Of a stretch of DNA of 64,000 bases, positions 1 through 13,336 are shown piece after piece; position 1 is the first letter of the stretch, and every line of letters starts with the position of its first letter. The DNA lies in assembly GCA_007115705.1 (NCBI GenBank), contig QXEO01001557.1, positions 62,001 to 126,000 on the forward strand, read 5' to 3'. The notes below the pieces were generated by a model. That model did no database searches and was not told where the DNA came from. It saw only the letters and a list, made by a program, of their open reading frames with translations. The position numbers and the translations under genes are program-made. This DNA comes from Dactylis glomerata. Taxonomy: Eukaryota > Streptophyta > Magnoliopsida > Poales > Poaceae.

Positions 1-2267
1 ACTTTCGTTAGTTGAACACTTTTTGATTTGAGCAACAGAAAATCCCTCAAAAATTCGACCTTTGTCAGCTGTTCAGTTTTGACAGATTTCTGCCAATATT
101 TGTTTTTGCCACTTTATCGCTTTCTTTTGAGTTCTTTTTTGATCATAGAACTCTTGTGGAAGTTGCTACAGTAGTATATACTTTATATGTGGTGGTTTTG
201 GGTTGAAACCTGAAGCTAAAAGAGGTTGAATATATTTTATGCTTACACTAATGTTGCTAATAGAATTGTGTTTAGTTTTGTATGAAGGAAGTTTTCAAGT
301 GTAGGGATTGGAGAATGATGAGATGAGTTGAAGAATGGACAAAAGCTCAAGCTTGGGGATGCCCATGCATCACCCCAAGAAATATCCAAGAAGTACAAGC
401 GTCAAAGCTTGGGGATGCCCCCGAGGCACCCCTTCTTCATCGGCAAAAATCAGGTCACCTTTCAAAACACTATATTTTTATTGCTTCATGCACTATGTGT
501 TTTTCTTGGAGCGTCAGTTGTTTTAGTTTTCTTAGTTAGTTTAGTTTTGTTTGCTGCAATAAATGATTGATCACATCATGTTGTTTTGGAGGGAGATGAA
601 CTCCGTTTTTCATTTGCCAAGAACACTCTAGTTTTCACTCTTATCGTTTCAATGAGTGTTCTCTTTTTCTGCTACTACTTTTGGTTTTCGTTTTCGCCTT
701 GATTTGCATTCAGATCTTGTCATATCTTTTCATCAAGGTGTATTTTTGCCTCTGATCTTTATTGGTTTTCATCAAAAGAGGTGTTTATAAAAATTTCGAA
801 TGGTGTTGGAAAAGAGAAAAAGCTTTGTGCAAAATAGTGGTACAAGAAGGAGCTTGTGTAGACTGCGGCTTAGGCTTTTTCATGTCATGCTTGACGTCTT
901 TTTGATAGTATGCTTAGTGGTTTGCTGTAGCATTACTTGTCTCAAATAACTGAGATTGCTTAATGAGCCTTTGAAAAAATCATGCGTTGTTTTTATTATA
1001 TGGAAGCATTTATTTGGTTTTCTCCTTGATGCTTTATTTGGGTTGACTTGGCGCATGCTCACACATGTTAGACTCTTACAAAGTCGCCAATAGCCTCTAT
1101 GATCATTTAGTTTTTGACTTTTGATGCCATCTCATGCTTCTTTTAATGTCGCTTTGTCGCTTTGCATGATTATGGCCATTATTGCTCTCTTAGTTGGTCG
1201 CTCCCAGTCTTTTGCTAGCCCTCATTTTGTACTGAGTATGAGCTCTACTCGTGCATCCAACTCCCAAAAACCAAGTTTGCCATTGTGTCCACTATAAATT
1301 CCTATGCATGGTATTTGTAAGCCATTCCAAAGTAAAATTTTCATGTGCTACCTTTCAAAAACCTTCAAAACACTTCTCGTTTTGTGACACTGTTTTTAGC
1401 TCATGGGGACGTAGTGGTCGGATTTGCTATCTTCCATATTGCTTATTCCAAAAAAGAGAAAAAAGAAAGAAAAAAGGCCCTCCTCCATGGAATGTGAATG
1501 TTGGTGGGCACCCGATGGAATCGGTTAGCCATGGTTTAAGAAAGGAAAAAGGTGGGGAGGAGTGCCAAGTTTATAAAAAGAGCACAAAAGTGCCAATCTC
1601 TCTCTCTCAAAAACTTGCTTCATTTTTGTATGGAAGATAGTAAGAACCCCATTGCCAGTCGTTGACAAAGACAACCACCTCTCAAAACCAATTTTTATCT
1701 CTCTGTTTAACAAATGAAAAGCTCTAGCACATGTTTAATCACTGCTTCCCTCCGCGAAGGGCCTTTCTTTTACTTTTATGTTGAGTCACCACCTTCTATC
1801 TTTATGCACCGTCTAAGAGAGCATAGTTGTCATTCTTAGTATAATGTGCATTGTCCCAAAGTTTTCATTGATTGATTCATGATCATGGTTTCACTTGTTC
1901 TTAAATTATTTGTATCTAGTCGCCCTCTTAAACTTGAAGGTGTCCTATGCATTTATGTTTTGCTCTCCATGAAGGACAAGCTGAAAATCATTTGTATGTT
2001 TTTCCTTATGATTTGAACACACGTTTGACTTTCATTGTTTCATTTTCATGATCTTTTGTTTGTGTTCATTTTCATGTTATAACATGGTTGCTAAGTTTCT
2101 TCTATCAAGATTATATCTTTCATGCCCATGTTTTAAGTTCTTTTGATCCCAGCTCACAAATACTTACATATATGATTAAGATTGTGAAGGTGCATGCCAC
2201 CTCAAAAATTATTCTTTTGTTATCACTTACCTACTCGAGGACGAGCAGGAGTTAAGCTTGGGGATGT
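1..2267 (+). mobile_element. Ty3/Gypsy element A, 3' internal region (partial)
   Basis: This is non-coding internal sequence of a Gypsy element cut by the window's left edge. The same stretch recurs at 7430-9623 and, in part, at 55515-57194, for example the sentence 'gagcaacagaa' through 'gacagatttctgcc' and the later 'gcttggggatgccc' blocks. It ends in a purine-rich tract (ttaagcttggggatg, about 2250-2266) directly before the LTR start, as expected for a polypurine tract. No reverse transcriptase or integrase coding is visible, so the element looks non-autonomous or deleted. The small ORFs here are chance frames. Confidence 0.7.
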
Positions 2268-4773
2268 TGATACGTTGCAAACGTATCTATAATTTTTGAT
2301 GCTCCATGCTTATTTTACACCAATTGCTATATGTTTTGTCTACACTTTGTGACACTTTTATGATTTATTTGGACTAACCTACTAATAGTTGCAAAAGTGC
2401 ACAATGTTCTTGTTTTACACTTTGATGTGTAGGAATTACCAAGAATACAAGTGGAAATCCTGTTGGAGTCAAATTGGGACTTTCCAGAAATCTGTACCAG
2501 AACTTTTTTCGAAGATGGTCACGTTACGGGTCGAAGACGGCGTCAAACGGAAAACTCTTCAAATACAAAGTTGTAGGGAATTTCACGGCGAACGTTCTGA
2601 ACATAAAATTTACCTCATTCCGAGTCCGGACGGCCGAGATAGGCCGCCCTCACGCAGGGCTGGCGCGGCCCAGGCCCTGGCCGCGCGAGCTATGCGTGAG
2701 GAGCCCCTGGCTGGCCTCTGACATCGCCCCTTCGCCTATATAAAGCCTCGGGATGGAAAACCCTAAAGGAGTTGGCAATTTTCCAGAAAGAGTTCCGCAG
2801 TTCCGCCGCCGCCACCGACGAATTTCGGGGGACAGAAGTCTCTGTTCCGGCACCCTGCCGGGACGGGGAAGTGCCCCCGGAGCCATCTCCATCGGTCTCC
2901 ATCACCGTCTCCGCCGTCTCCATCGACCTCACTGCTATCTCCATCAACCTTGCTGTCTCCTATGATGAGGAGGGAGTAGTTCATCCCCGGGGCTAAGGAC
3001 TCTACCGGTAGCTATGTGGTTCACCTCTCTCTCCCATGATGTGATCTTTATGTGATCGCGAGCTTTGTATCATGTTGAACAAGTAGATGTTATTATTCAG
3101 ATATTATGCTACTCCTATGCTTAATTATTATAGTGTACTCTAGTGATGTTATTAAAGTAATCTATTCCTCCTGCCATGGTGTAACGGTGACAGTGCGTGC
3201 ATCGTGGTGGTACTTGGTTTAGGCTATGATCGTGATCTCTTGTGGATTATGAGAGTAATTATTACTATGATAGTATTGAGTGATCTATTCCTCCTTTCAT
3301 GGTGTAATGTTGACAGTGTGTGCACCGTGTTAGTACTTGGTCTAAGTTGCAATGATTTCTATCTTGAATTGTGATCTGATTTGGATGTCTCTATGAGTGG
3401 TGTTTGTCAAGTACTTGATGAACTTTAAGGGGTGCTTCTGTAGCCACTACGCAATGATTAGTGTTATTCAATAGGAGAGTAATTCAGAGTACCATCGTGG
3501 AGAGAAGTTGTTTATTTGTTCAATCATGTTATATTGTTGGGAGTGTGTCCACTAGTGAAAGTATGATCCCTAGGCCTTGTTTCCAAGCATTGCACACCGT
3601 TTACTTGCTATTTTGTTACATGTTTGCTCGCAGCGATATTTATTTCACATCACGTTTGCTACTTATAATCATCACTACCGCTTGTATTTTACTATCTCTT
3701 CGCCGAACTAGTGCACCTATACATCTGACAAGTGTATTGGGTGTGTTGGGGACACAAGAGACTTTCTGTATCGTAATTGCAGGGTTGCTTGAGAGGGATA
3801 GCTTTGACCTCTTCCTCCCTGAGTTCGATAAACCTTGGGTGATCCACTTAAGGGAAACTTGCTGCTGTTCTACAAACCTCTGCACTTGGAGGCCCAACAA
3901 GTGTCTACAAGAATAGAAGTGCGTAGACATCACTATCTTGGCCGAGTAGATGCTAGTAACTCTAAGAGGGAGTATTTATGCTCAATAGTTGGGTTCATGC
4001 CTCTATTTAATCTGGGGGAGTGACAGAAACCTCTAAGGTTGTAGATGCGTTGTTGCCACTAGGGAGAAAACAACATTTTTGTGTCCAAGGACATTTTCTT
4101 TGTTTACATTACGCACTTTGCTTAATGCAATTATCTTTTGTTCGCAACTTAATACTCAAGGGGTCCTCGGATGATTCCCCGCGAGTGGATTTTTAGTCAT
4201 AGATGCAGTTGGATGGCGGTCTATGTATTTTGTCATAATGCCCATAGTGAATCTCATAGTGATCCTTATGACGTATGTACGTTATCTTTACTCTATCAAT
4301 TGCCCAACTGTAATTTGTTTACCCAGCATGTGTTATTTATCTTATGGAGAGACACCACTAGTGAACTGTGGACCCCGGTCCAATTTCCTTTACATTGCTA
4401 TACCATTTTACTATTACTCGCTTTGTTTACTTTCTTGCATTACTATTATCCTATCACCGCTCGATACGCTCAATCCTTTGTTTACAGCAAACCAGTGGGA
4501 TTGACAACCTCATCGTACGTTGGGAGCAAAGTTCTTGGTTGTGTTGTATGCAGGCTTCATGTTGCTGCTGGTGAAAAGCTACACGCCAACAAACAGTTGT
4601 ATCTGGCGCCCTTGTCCGGAGTGTCACTAAGCTAGCAAGCATCACCTTCTAAAGTTTGGCTTTCTCCTACTGGTTCGATTCAACCTTGGTTTTGCAACTG
4701 AGGGAAGACTTGCTACTGTGCTCATCATACCTTCCTCTTGGGGTTCCCAACGGGCTGTTAGTACAAGCCATCA
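2268..4773 (+). repeat. Gypsy long terminal repeat 1 (about 2.5 kb)
   Basis: It starts TGATACGTTGCAAACGTATC after a polypurine tract and ends ...GCCATCA shortly before the primer-binding sites. A TATA box (tatataaa, 2737-2744) with a GC-rich stretch upstream fits a U3 promoter. The 3' third (about 3938-4773) is closely similar to 17345-18179 and more loosely to 57970-58792. The part from about 2390 to 3930 is not matched in those two LTRs, so it is a different LTR subtype or carries extra sequence. It serves as 3' LTR for the partial element on its left and 5' LTR for the element on its right. Boundaries are approximate to a few bases. Confidence 0.7.
2737..2744 (+). promoter_or_regulatory. 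LTR TATA box
   Basis: The motif tatataaa lies in the context ttcgcctatataaagcctc inside LTR 1. It is the probable core promoter of the retrotransposon transcript. The equivalent position of LTR 2 (about 16930) reads cctataagtt, so the box is weaker there. Confidence 0.5.
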
Positions 4774-4783
4774 AGCAGTTTTC

Positions 4784-4902
4784 TGGCGCCATTGCCGGGG
4801 AGGAAGAAGACTTCTGGCGCCATTGCCGGGGAGGAAGAAGACTTCTGGCGCCATTGCTGTTAGTACACGCCATCAAGCAGTTTTCTGGCACCATTGTCGG
4901 GG
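4784..4902 (+). repeat. Tandemly amplified primer-binding site (tRNA-Asp type)
   Basis: TGGCGCCATTGCCGGGG starts at 4784 and again at 4815. A third copy, TGGCGCCATTGCTG, starts at 4846 and a fourth, TGGCACCATTGTCGGGG, at 4886. The first three are 31 bp apart, with gaggaagaagacttc as the linker. Plant Athila/Sabrina-type Gypsy elements use a PBS complementary to the 3' end of tRNA-Asp, which this resembles. A normal element has one copy, so this is a local tandem amplification. The segment preceding the first copy (gccatcaagcagttttc) recurs before the fourth. Confidence 0.65.
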
Positions 4903-5061
4903 AGGAAGAAGACTTCTGCAAGGGGAGTCTCGCACGCACAATCTTTTACTTTGTTTTTGTTTTCCTTTACTTTATTTTTACTTGCATCTTCTTATCAAAA
5001 ATACAAAAAAATCAGCTTCCTTTATAGTTGCTTTTATTTACTTGCTTTTAGTTTTGCTAGA

Positions 5062-7124
5062 ATGGGTAATCCTAAAAACACCAAGTTGTGTGATTTTACT
5101 AGCACCAAAAACAATGATTTTATCTGCACTCCTATTGCGCCACCTGCTCCTGAGGCAATTTTTTATGAGATTAAACCTGCTTTGTTGAATCTAGTTATGA
5201 AAGAGCAATTTTCAGGTGCCAGTTCTGATGATGCTGCAGCTCATCTCAACAATTTTGTTGAGCTATGTGAGATGCAAAAGTATAAGGATGTAGATGGTAA
5301 TATTATTAAGCTTAAGTTGTTTCCTTTCTCTTTAAGAGGAAGAGCTAAGGATTGGTTGCTATCTTTGCCTAGAAATAGTATTGATTCTTGGGATAAGTGT
5401 AAGGATGCTTTTATTGGAAATACTATCCTCCTGCTAAGATTATAGCTTTGCGTAGTAATATTATGAAGTTTAGACAGTTTGATAATGAACATGTTGCTCA
5501 AGCTTGGGAAATAATGAAATCTATGATAAAGAATTGTCCCACTCATGGACTGACTACTTGGATGATTGTCCAAACTTTTTATGTAGGACTGAATTTTTCT
5601 TCAAGGAACCTATTGGATTCAGCTGCTGGAAGCACTTTTATGTCCCTTACCTTGGGCACTGCAACAAAGCTTCTCGACAACATGATGGTAAATTATTCTG
5701 AATGGCACACCGAGAGAGCTCCACAAGGTAAGAAGGTAAATTCTGTTGAGGAAACCTCTTCCTTGAGTGATAAGATTGATGCTATTATGCTTATGCTTTC
5801 TAATGATAGGACTCATGTTGATCCTAATAATGTTCCTTTGGCCTCTTTGGTTGCTCAAGAAGAGCATGTTGATGTAAACTTTATTAGAAATAATAATTTC
5901 AACAATAATGCTTATAGGAACAATTTTGCTAGTAACAATTATAGGCCGTATCCTTCTACCAATGGTAATGGTTATGGTAACTCTTATGGTAATTCCTCCA
6001 ACAACCCTAGGGTCGCGCCCTCTGAGCTTGAAGTCATGCTCAAGGACTTCATCGGCAAGCAAACTGCTTTTAACAAATCTGTTGAGGAAAAGTTAGGCAA
6101 AATTGATATTCTTGCTTCTAAAGTTGATAGCCTTTCTCTTGATGTTGAACTTCTGAACCTAAAATTATTGCCTAATGATGTGAAAGAAAGCAATACTTTT
6201 GCCGCTACTAATGCCATCCAAGTTAAAATTGACGAAAATATTAGGATGTTAGCAGAATTGCATACCAGGTGGGAAAGAGAAGATGGGATGGCTAGAAAGA
6301 TGAAGGTATGTACTATTACTACCTCTAATGATGTTGTTCCAAATACTAGCAATCCCCTTACTTTGATTGGTATAGAGAAAACTCCTACTCCTTGTGTGAA
6401 AAAGCCCAAAACTATAAAAACTTTTTCTCAAAAAAGTGCTGAAATTTTTTGGAGTGTGGGAGATGATAGCTCTATTTCTTTTAATGCTTTTGATGTTGAT
6501 GCCTGCAATATATCTGAAGTTATTTTGTTCTTGCAAAAGCTTGCTTTGAGTCCTAATGCTAGTTCTTTGAATATTGCTTTTACAAATCATATTACAAATG
6601 CTCTCATGAAAATTAGGGAGGAAAAGTTGAAACAAAAGGCTTCTATTCCTAAGAAATTAGAAGATGGTTGGGAGCCCATCATTGATATGCATGTTAATGG
6701 TTTTGATTGCCATGCTTTATGTGATCTAGGTGCTAGTATTTCTATTATGCCTAGAAAGATTTATGACATGCTTGGTTTACCATCGCTTGAAAAGTGTTAT
6801 TTTGATGTTCCTCTTGCTGATGTTGCTAAGAAGAAACCTTTGGGAAGAATTAATGATGTTCTTATTATGGTTAACAATAACCTTGTTCCTGTTGATTTTC
6901 TTGTCATGGATATTGAATGCAATGCTTCATGTCCTATTATTTTGGGAAGACCTTTTCTTCGAACTGTAGGTGCCATCATTGATATGAAGGAAGGCACCAT
7001 CAAATATCAATTTTCATTCAAGAAAGGTATGGAACACTTCCCTAGAAGGAGGAAGAAATTACTTTTTGACTCTATTCTTAGAGCAAATTATGAACTTGAT
7101 GCTTCATCGTTTGATATTACTTGA
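5062..7124 (+). pseudogene. Ty3/Gypsy gag-protease, frameshifted
   Basis: This is the retrotransposon structural polyprotein gene. The start at 5062 (MGNPKNTK) opens a frame running to about 5445. A second frame, open from before 5448 to 7124, continues the same gag domain, so about one base is missing near 5420-5430. Conserved gag features are visible, such as LRGRAKDWLLSLP followed in the second frame by MKFRQFDNEHVAQAWE. After a low-complexity Asn/Tyr/Gly stretch (about 5890-6000) and a short coiled region comes a retroviral-type aspartic protease. It has the active-site motif DLGAS at 6723-6737, then SISIMP and, further on, ILGRPFL. No zinc knuckle is seen. The frame stops before any reverse transcriptase, and none follows before the next LTR. 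The element therefore depended on enzymes from elsewhere. Codon use is AT-rich, unlike the GC-rich host exons. Confidence 0.85.
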
Positions 7125-9624
7125 TTTCCACTTTTTGCGCCTAGCTCAAAGGCGTTAGAGAAAAGCACTCTTGGGAGATAACCCATTGTTTTATATTCAG
7201 TACTTTTTCTTTTATTTGAGTCCTGGAAGTTATTACTACTGTAATAACCGCTCCTTATCCTTTTTATTTCGTTGTTGGGCCAAGAAGAACCTCTAATTTG
7301 AGTGAGGTAAGATTTGGGGAAGTTGCTGTTCTGAAACAGATTTCGGTGCTGCACCATAAAAATTCATGAAAATTCTCAGAATATCTTTTTGACCTCCGAT
7401 TTCTTGTGCATATGCCCCAAATTATATCCAAACTTTCATTAGTTTTACACTTTTCGATTTGAGCAACAGAATGTCCTCGAAAAATCGACCTTTGTCAGCT
7501 GTTCTGTTTTGACCGATTTCTGCCACTATTTGTGTTTGCCTCTCGATCGCTTTCTTTTTGAGTTCTTTTGATCACGGAACTTTTGGGGAAGTTGCTACAG
7601 TAGTATATGCTTTATGTGTGATGTTTTTGAGTTGAAAACTGAACCAAAAAGGGTTGATCTACTATTATGCTTATGCTAACGTTGCTAATAGAGTTGTGTT
7701 GAGTTTTGTATGAAGGAAGTTTTCAAGTGTAGGGATTGGAGAATGATGAGATGAGATGAAGAATGGAAAAAAGCTCGAGCTTGGGGATGCCCATGCACCC
7801 CAAGAAATATCCAAGAGGTACAAGCATCAAAGCTTGGGGATACCCCCGAGGCACCCCTTCTTCATCGGCAAAATCAGGTCACCTTTCAAAACACTATATT
7901 TTTATTGCTTCATGCACTATGCATTTTTCTTGGAGCGTCTTTACTTTCTCTTTCAGTTTTGTTTTGCTTTGTTTGCTGCAATAAATGGTTGGACCCCAAT
8001 AATTTTTTTTGGTGGAGATGTACTCGTTTTTCATTTGCCAAGAACACTCCGGTTTTCACTCTTATCGTTCAACGAGTGTTCTCTTTTTCTAGAACTGCGT
8101 TTAGCTTTCATTTTTCGCCTTGATTTTTGTTCAGATCTTGTTTTATCTTTGCATCAAGGTGTATTTGGACCTCTGGTCTATGTTGGTATTCATCAAAAGA
8201 GTTGTTTTAAAAAGGTTTGAATGGTGTTGGAAAAGAGAAAAAAATTCATGCAAAAAAGTGGTACAAAAAGGAGCTTGTTTAGACTGCGGCTTAGACTTTT
8301 TGATGACATGCTTGATGTTGTTTTGATAGTATACTTAGTGATTTTTGTTGTTGCATGACTTGTCTCAAATGACTGAGATTGCTTAATGAGCCTTTGAAAA
8401 AATCATGCGTTGTTCTTATAATGCGGAAGCATTTATTTGGTTTTCTCCTTTATGCTTTATTTGGATTGACTTGGCACATGCTTACAACATGTTTGACTCT
8501 AACAAGTCGCCATAAGCCTCTATGATCATTTTGTTTTTGACTTTTGATGCCATTTTATGCTTCTCTTAATGATATTTTGTCGCTTTGCATGATTATGGCC
8601 GTTATTGCTCTCTTAGTTGGTCGCTCCCGGTCTTTTGCTAGCCCTCGTTTTGTACTGAGTATGAGCTCTACTCGTGCATCCAACTCCCAAAAACCAAGTT
8701 ATGCCAATGTGTCCACCATACATACCTATTAGCAATTTGCTATTCCAAGTACATTTGACTTGCTTTTATCTATCCTTCGAATTAAACTTTTTTGGTGTTA
8801 TGCGAAAATTAGTCAGTAAAGCTCTCACGAACCTGATGGCACACTTTACTTTTCTCGCTTTTAAAATTTTGACATTGTGGCTCTTTTATGTTGACGTTAT
8901 GCTTGCAAGTTGTAAGTTGGAAATTAGCCAAACCATGCCGTCATGGGGTAAGCTTTCAATATTGCACTTCTCTTATTTGAGTTGATATCGTGATCTTTTG
9001 TTTATGGATACTCGCGATGTGAAACAAGTTGGGAATCTTGCAGGATCATGGAGTTTGTATATGTGTTAGAGAAACACCTGGGCCGCTAATCTAAGCCATG
9101 CATAATTCATGGTGGAAATTTACAGCATGCTCATAGTGGACATTCAACGACGCATCTCAAAATAAAAAGCTATACCAATGGTAAATAAAAGAGATGCCGA
9201 GGTGTTCATTCTCTGTTTGTCCTGTCATTTTGATGTGGGCTTGTTCCATGTCATCGGGCACGGAGGTACCCCATTGGTGGTTCTCGATGATACACATATA
9301 CTTACAATGACAAGAGCTTGCTTGGGACCCTAAGTCGAGTAGCATGAGGTTTGGGTATTCGTACTTCACGGGACACGAGGTTTTCAACTTATGATTTGTC
9401 AAGCATATGCTCATAATTGTTCTCAGTATTTACTTTAACCATTCAAGATGCCTATGATGGGGGCAATGAGAGCTCAAAGCTAGTAAGTACCATAATTTTT
9501 AAAGGTTTATAAAACTTGCAATCACTACTTCCCTCTGCGAAGGGTCTTTCTTTTACTTTTATGTTGAGTCTCCACCTTCTACCTTTATGCACCGTCTAAG
9601 AGAGTATAGTTGTCATTCTGAGTA
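7125..9624 (+). mobile_element. Ty3/Gypsy element B, 3' internal non-coding region
   Basis: Non-coding sequence follows gag-pro where pol would be in an autonomous element. 7430-8710 parallels 1-1290. From about 8715 to 9520 the sequence departs from that copy, so a local replacement or insertion is likely. The two align again from about 9530 (ctctgcgaagggtctttcttttac) until the Helitron interrupts at 9625. No enzyme domain was recognised on either strand. Confidence 0.65.
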
Positions 9625-9636
9625 CTAGATGACCCG

Positions 9637-9653
9637 TTGCGCCACTGGCGCAA
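9637..9653 (-). terminator. Helitron 3' subterminal hairpin
   Basis: TTGCGCCAGTGGCGCAA on the minus strand is an 8-bp perfect inverted repeat around one base. Eight bases later come CTAG and the host T. In Helitrons this hairpin marks the 3' end and is thought to signal termination of strand transfer. Confidence 0.7.
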
Positions 9654-12600
9654 GTCCCGAAATCATGTCGGACTTTGTTTCAATAAGTTTAGTAGATCTA
9701 AGTTGTATCTAATGGTTTGTTGGTGTAAAGAGAAAGGCTTTCTCTGTTAGGTGTAAGTTTGATGGGATCCCCCGGCAACAGAAAAATAAGATTATAGCAT
9801 TGGTATATTGAACGAACAAAACTAAGTGGTTGGCCAAAAGAAGAGGAATTACCGTATGGAATTTTATTAGATTATTAAGTGTCCAATTGATTCACAAATA
9901 TATTCAAGAACGTTCTATCAAAGTCGCTATATCTATTGTCAGGCCGTGGATGAAAACAAGAGCAATTGTCTACCCTTAGACTTTGATTAACATATTGATT
10001 GACTAATATAGTAATGATGTATGTATTTCAAATAAATATATTGCATTTTAGTTCAGCAGAATTCCTTTCAACATAATATGAAAACTTAGACTGAACCAAA
10101 GAGTAATCAGAAATTTTGTGTACATGTATAAATTTTCCCTCCAATTTTAGAGATAATATTTGCTATCAAGCCTGGGAGATAGCCCATTGCGCCTCCCGTT
10201 GGCTCCTGCATCAGTCTCTATAGATATTATTCATAGAATTAACACACTACACAGCTATCAAGTAATTAGGTAGTTAGAATTAAAGGTATTACAGTAGAGT
10301 TGCCATATTTTAGTTAACCAAAACATAAGCACGTAACATTATCCCAGTAACACAACATTTCAGTTAACCTGAATCTTCAAGCAGGCAAATAGACAACATG
10401 ACCCATCAGTTAAGAGAGTGGGGATAACTTGTGTATCTAAACCAAAAGTCCCTTTAAAGCACTCTTATATGATTCAATACAGAAAGAAATTTGAAAGAAA
10501 AAACTGAGAAACTTCTCAAACAGATGCTAAAACAATACAAATGGGGTCAATTGTCAACATTACCACATTGTCTAGTGCTCCAAACGGTCCCAAAATACCC
10601 AAAATGATACAGTTTAGAAATCCACCTAGGACTCTAGTTTGTAAAAGGATAAGAAATAGGAGCTGTAGCATATTTTTAGACTTTGCTAAGATCCGAAATA
10701 GGGGTGTTCACTAATGGTTCCACCTGAACCCATGAAGCTCATGGTTTATTTTTCCAACTAACTCTAGCAGCATCGTGGCAGCTACTGAAACAAAATGAAG
10801 TCCCAAAGTACCGCCATCATTGCTGGTCTGGATTCAAACCGGTTATAAACACACCTGATCCAATTAACCAATAATTAGTCAACATGGCTACCGAAAGGGA
10901 AAGCATGTAGTTGAACAAACTGAGAGAGCAAAATGACTTAGCACCATTGTCAGACGGGTTTTCACGGTTTGGATTCAAACCAGTTATGAACACACTTGAT
11001 CAGATTGACCAAAAATAGTCAACATGTCTACGGAGAGGAAAAAGCAAGCTGGACAAATTGAGAGAGCAATTAGCCATGCCAGTATCAATCAAGGAGATTA
11101 TTTTCTTCCAGCGTGTAGTACAAGAAAGTATTCTCTGGAAGTACATACATCAAATAAATTTAGTAGCCCAACGACAATGGCATACCTGCATGCGCAGCAG
11201 CAAGAGTCACTAAGCAAATATAGTAGAAAGCCCAACCAACAATGAAATACCAGCAGTAGAGCCACGCCTTTAACAAGCAGTATTGTGAATCATCATTGTA
11301 CAAACAATGATCATTGTAGTAGCTTCGTACAGTTCGTACAATCTGAAACCACAAAAGCTTATCCTACAACATAGTAGACTCTTATAAGAGAGACAATTAA
11401 CTGAACAATTATCAAGAAATACCGCCAATCTCGACATGGTCTTCACGTGGTAACATTAGATCAATTTTGTCATCATTAGTATTGAAATCTCCAATGCCTA
11501 TAAAAAATACACAGGAGTATATAGCTTCTTTCATAATTTCTTAGCAAATATTTCATAATTTATTAGCAATATAACAAAAACTACTTGGTATATGAAACCT
11601 ATATCACTGACATGCACAGTAGTCATGTCTGAGTACTTCACGTAAGCCGCCCAATAAAAGAAAGTCATATTGGACCAAGGGTCAACTTCACCATAATTAT
11701 AAAATTTGCATCCATGATGTACTGACCAGGCAATAGGATTTAAGGAGAAAATGCATACCTTACTTACATTTAGCCAACCATAGTTTATCTGTATCAAATT
11801 ATGAAAGAAAGCCTAAGGTTAATTAGACATTTGGTTGTTTATAGAATAGACAAATTTCTTCAAATTATAGCTTCTATTTTCCTTTAATAGTTGTACAGCA
11901 AATTTAGCGACTACATTATTCTAAAAATTTCATATTTGTTGCATCCCTTTATGTAATAGATATAATCACATGACAAATACATGCTTATTATTTTACATGC
12001 ATTTTTGGGCCCAGCGCTACACACATATTGTTAATTGATTTCATGGGCTGGTATCTTGGACACCATAACAAACAATAATTTTGGTTAACAAACATGACAG
12101 TAATATGAAAATATTTTCTTTGGATCTTCCCATGCTCATTAAACAATGACAGTACTATCAAAAAGCCTTTTGAAACAGGAAAGTAATCTGAAGCAACTGT
12201 GACGTGTAATATAAATGTCCCTAATAAACTATACTGTGCATATACGATTTTTGCAGGCTTTGATTAATCGGATAGAACTGTGATTTGCAGGGAAGGGAGG
12301 CGAGCTTGCAACTCAGTGCTCACCGTCAGGCGGCAATAATTTTTGAAGGCTTTGTCGCGCCAAGCATCTTATTCCTCTTTCATCTGCTCCCGGTGCATCA
12401 TCTGCCATATCAATGTTGACCAACAAATGTGTTAAGAGAGGATAGTACATATACACTTTAGAGTGGGCAATAATAACTGACCCTACTACGTATACTACCG
12501 AACAGAAATGTAAAGAAGGATGTCAACAGTGGCAGGCTATCCCAAAATATTGTTTTAATATAGCTCTTTTATGCACAAATGGCGGAGGCAGCATGTTAGC

Positions 12601-13273
12601 TGTGGGGGGCAGCTGCCCCCACTCAATTTTCTAATCTCTTTGTATTATTAAGTTTAAACAGTGATTTGCCCCCACTTAAATCCTTCAATTAGTATGTTTT
12701 GCTCCCTCTCAAATTTGATCCTAGATCCGCCCGTGTGCACAATATATTATAATACAGCTTAGCAGCAAGTAATGTGCCAAAATACAGAAAACAATTATAA
12801 GAAGATACCCAGATTCAAACATCAATGAGTCACACAAAAATTATACTATAAATGAAACTCCATATGCAGCTTTCGTGTCCAGGTTACATGAAAGTTATAA
12901 CATGTCAAAAGCCTACACCGGTACATGCAGATTTTACTCAATATGAGTTGGCTAAGCTGAGCATATAATTCAAAGGCAATATGGCAGAAAACCATTACAA
13001 AAGAACTGGAAAAGGGACAAGGGACAAAGGAAACATTATAATAGAAAGGGTGTATGTATCTGAATGCTTCCATCCAAAGAGTAGGAGGGAGAGATTCACA
13101 ACACCAAACATGCATAAGACAGACTAACGACAATTCCTCATTGAGAAAGAAAAGTTAAATCATGCTTCCTAGTGTAAAAGCACAAGCTTCAGACTAATAG
13201 ATGTCAAAGAGAGAAACTAACCCCATGAGAAAAAATGAACAAGAGAATTCACATGCAGAAACAATTATCTGAC

Positions 13274-13336
13274 CTGTTCTCTTTGAGGGTGCATGTCTTC
13301 TAGAGCATCCATGTCCTTTTCCAAAGATAATAATTC
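13274..13336 (-). pseudogene. Captured exon-like fragment (unidentified gene)
   Basis: On the minus strand an AG acceptor (cttcag) and a GT donor (gtcaga) bracket 63 nt. They encode 21 residues in phase, beginning ELLSLEKDMDALEDMHPQ. The highly charged, helical composition and clean splice borders suggest a real exon carried by the Helitron. I do not recognise the parent gene. Confidence 0.4.

Noticed and set aside
3461..4635. ORFs of about 150 codons inside the Gypsy LTR
   Set aside because: Frames are not conserved in the two other LTRs, and LTRs of this family are non-coding.
4784..4902. CRISPR-like array
   Set aside because: A plant nuclear context, short near-identical linkers and the PBS identity of the unit make it a retrotransposon PBS duplication.
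4894..5445. Separate gene at the 5' end of gag
   Set aside because: The second half of this frame is gag sequence that continues in another frame after a one-base lesion; it is part of the same pseudogene.
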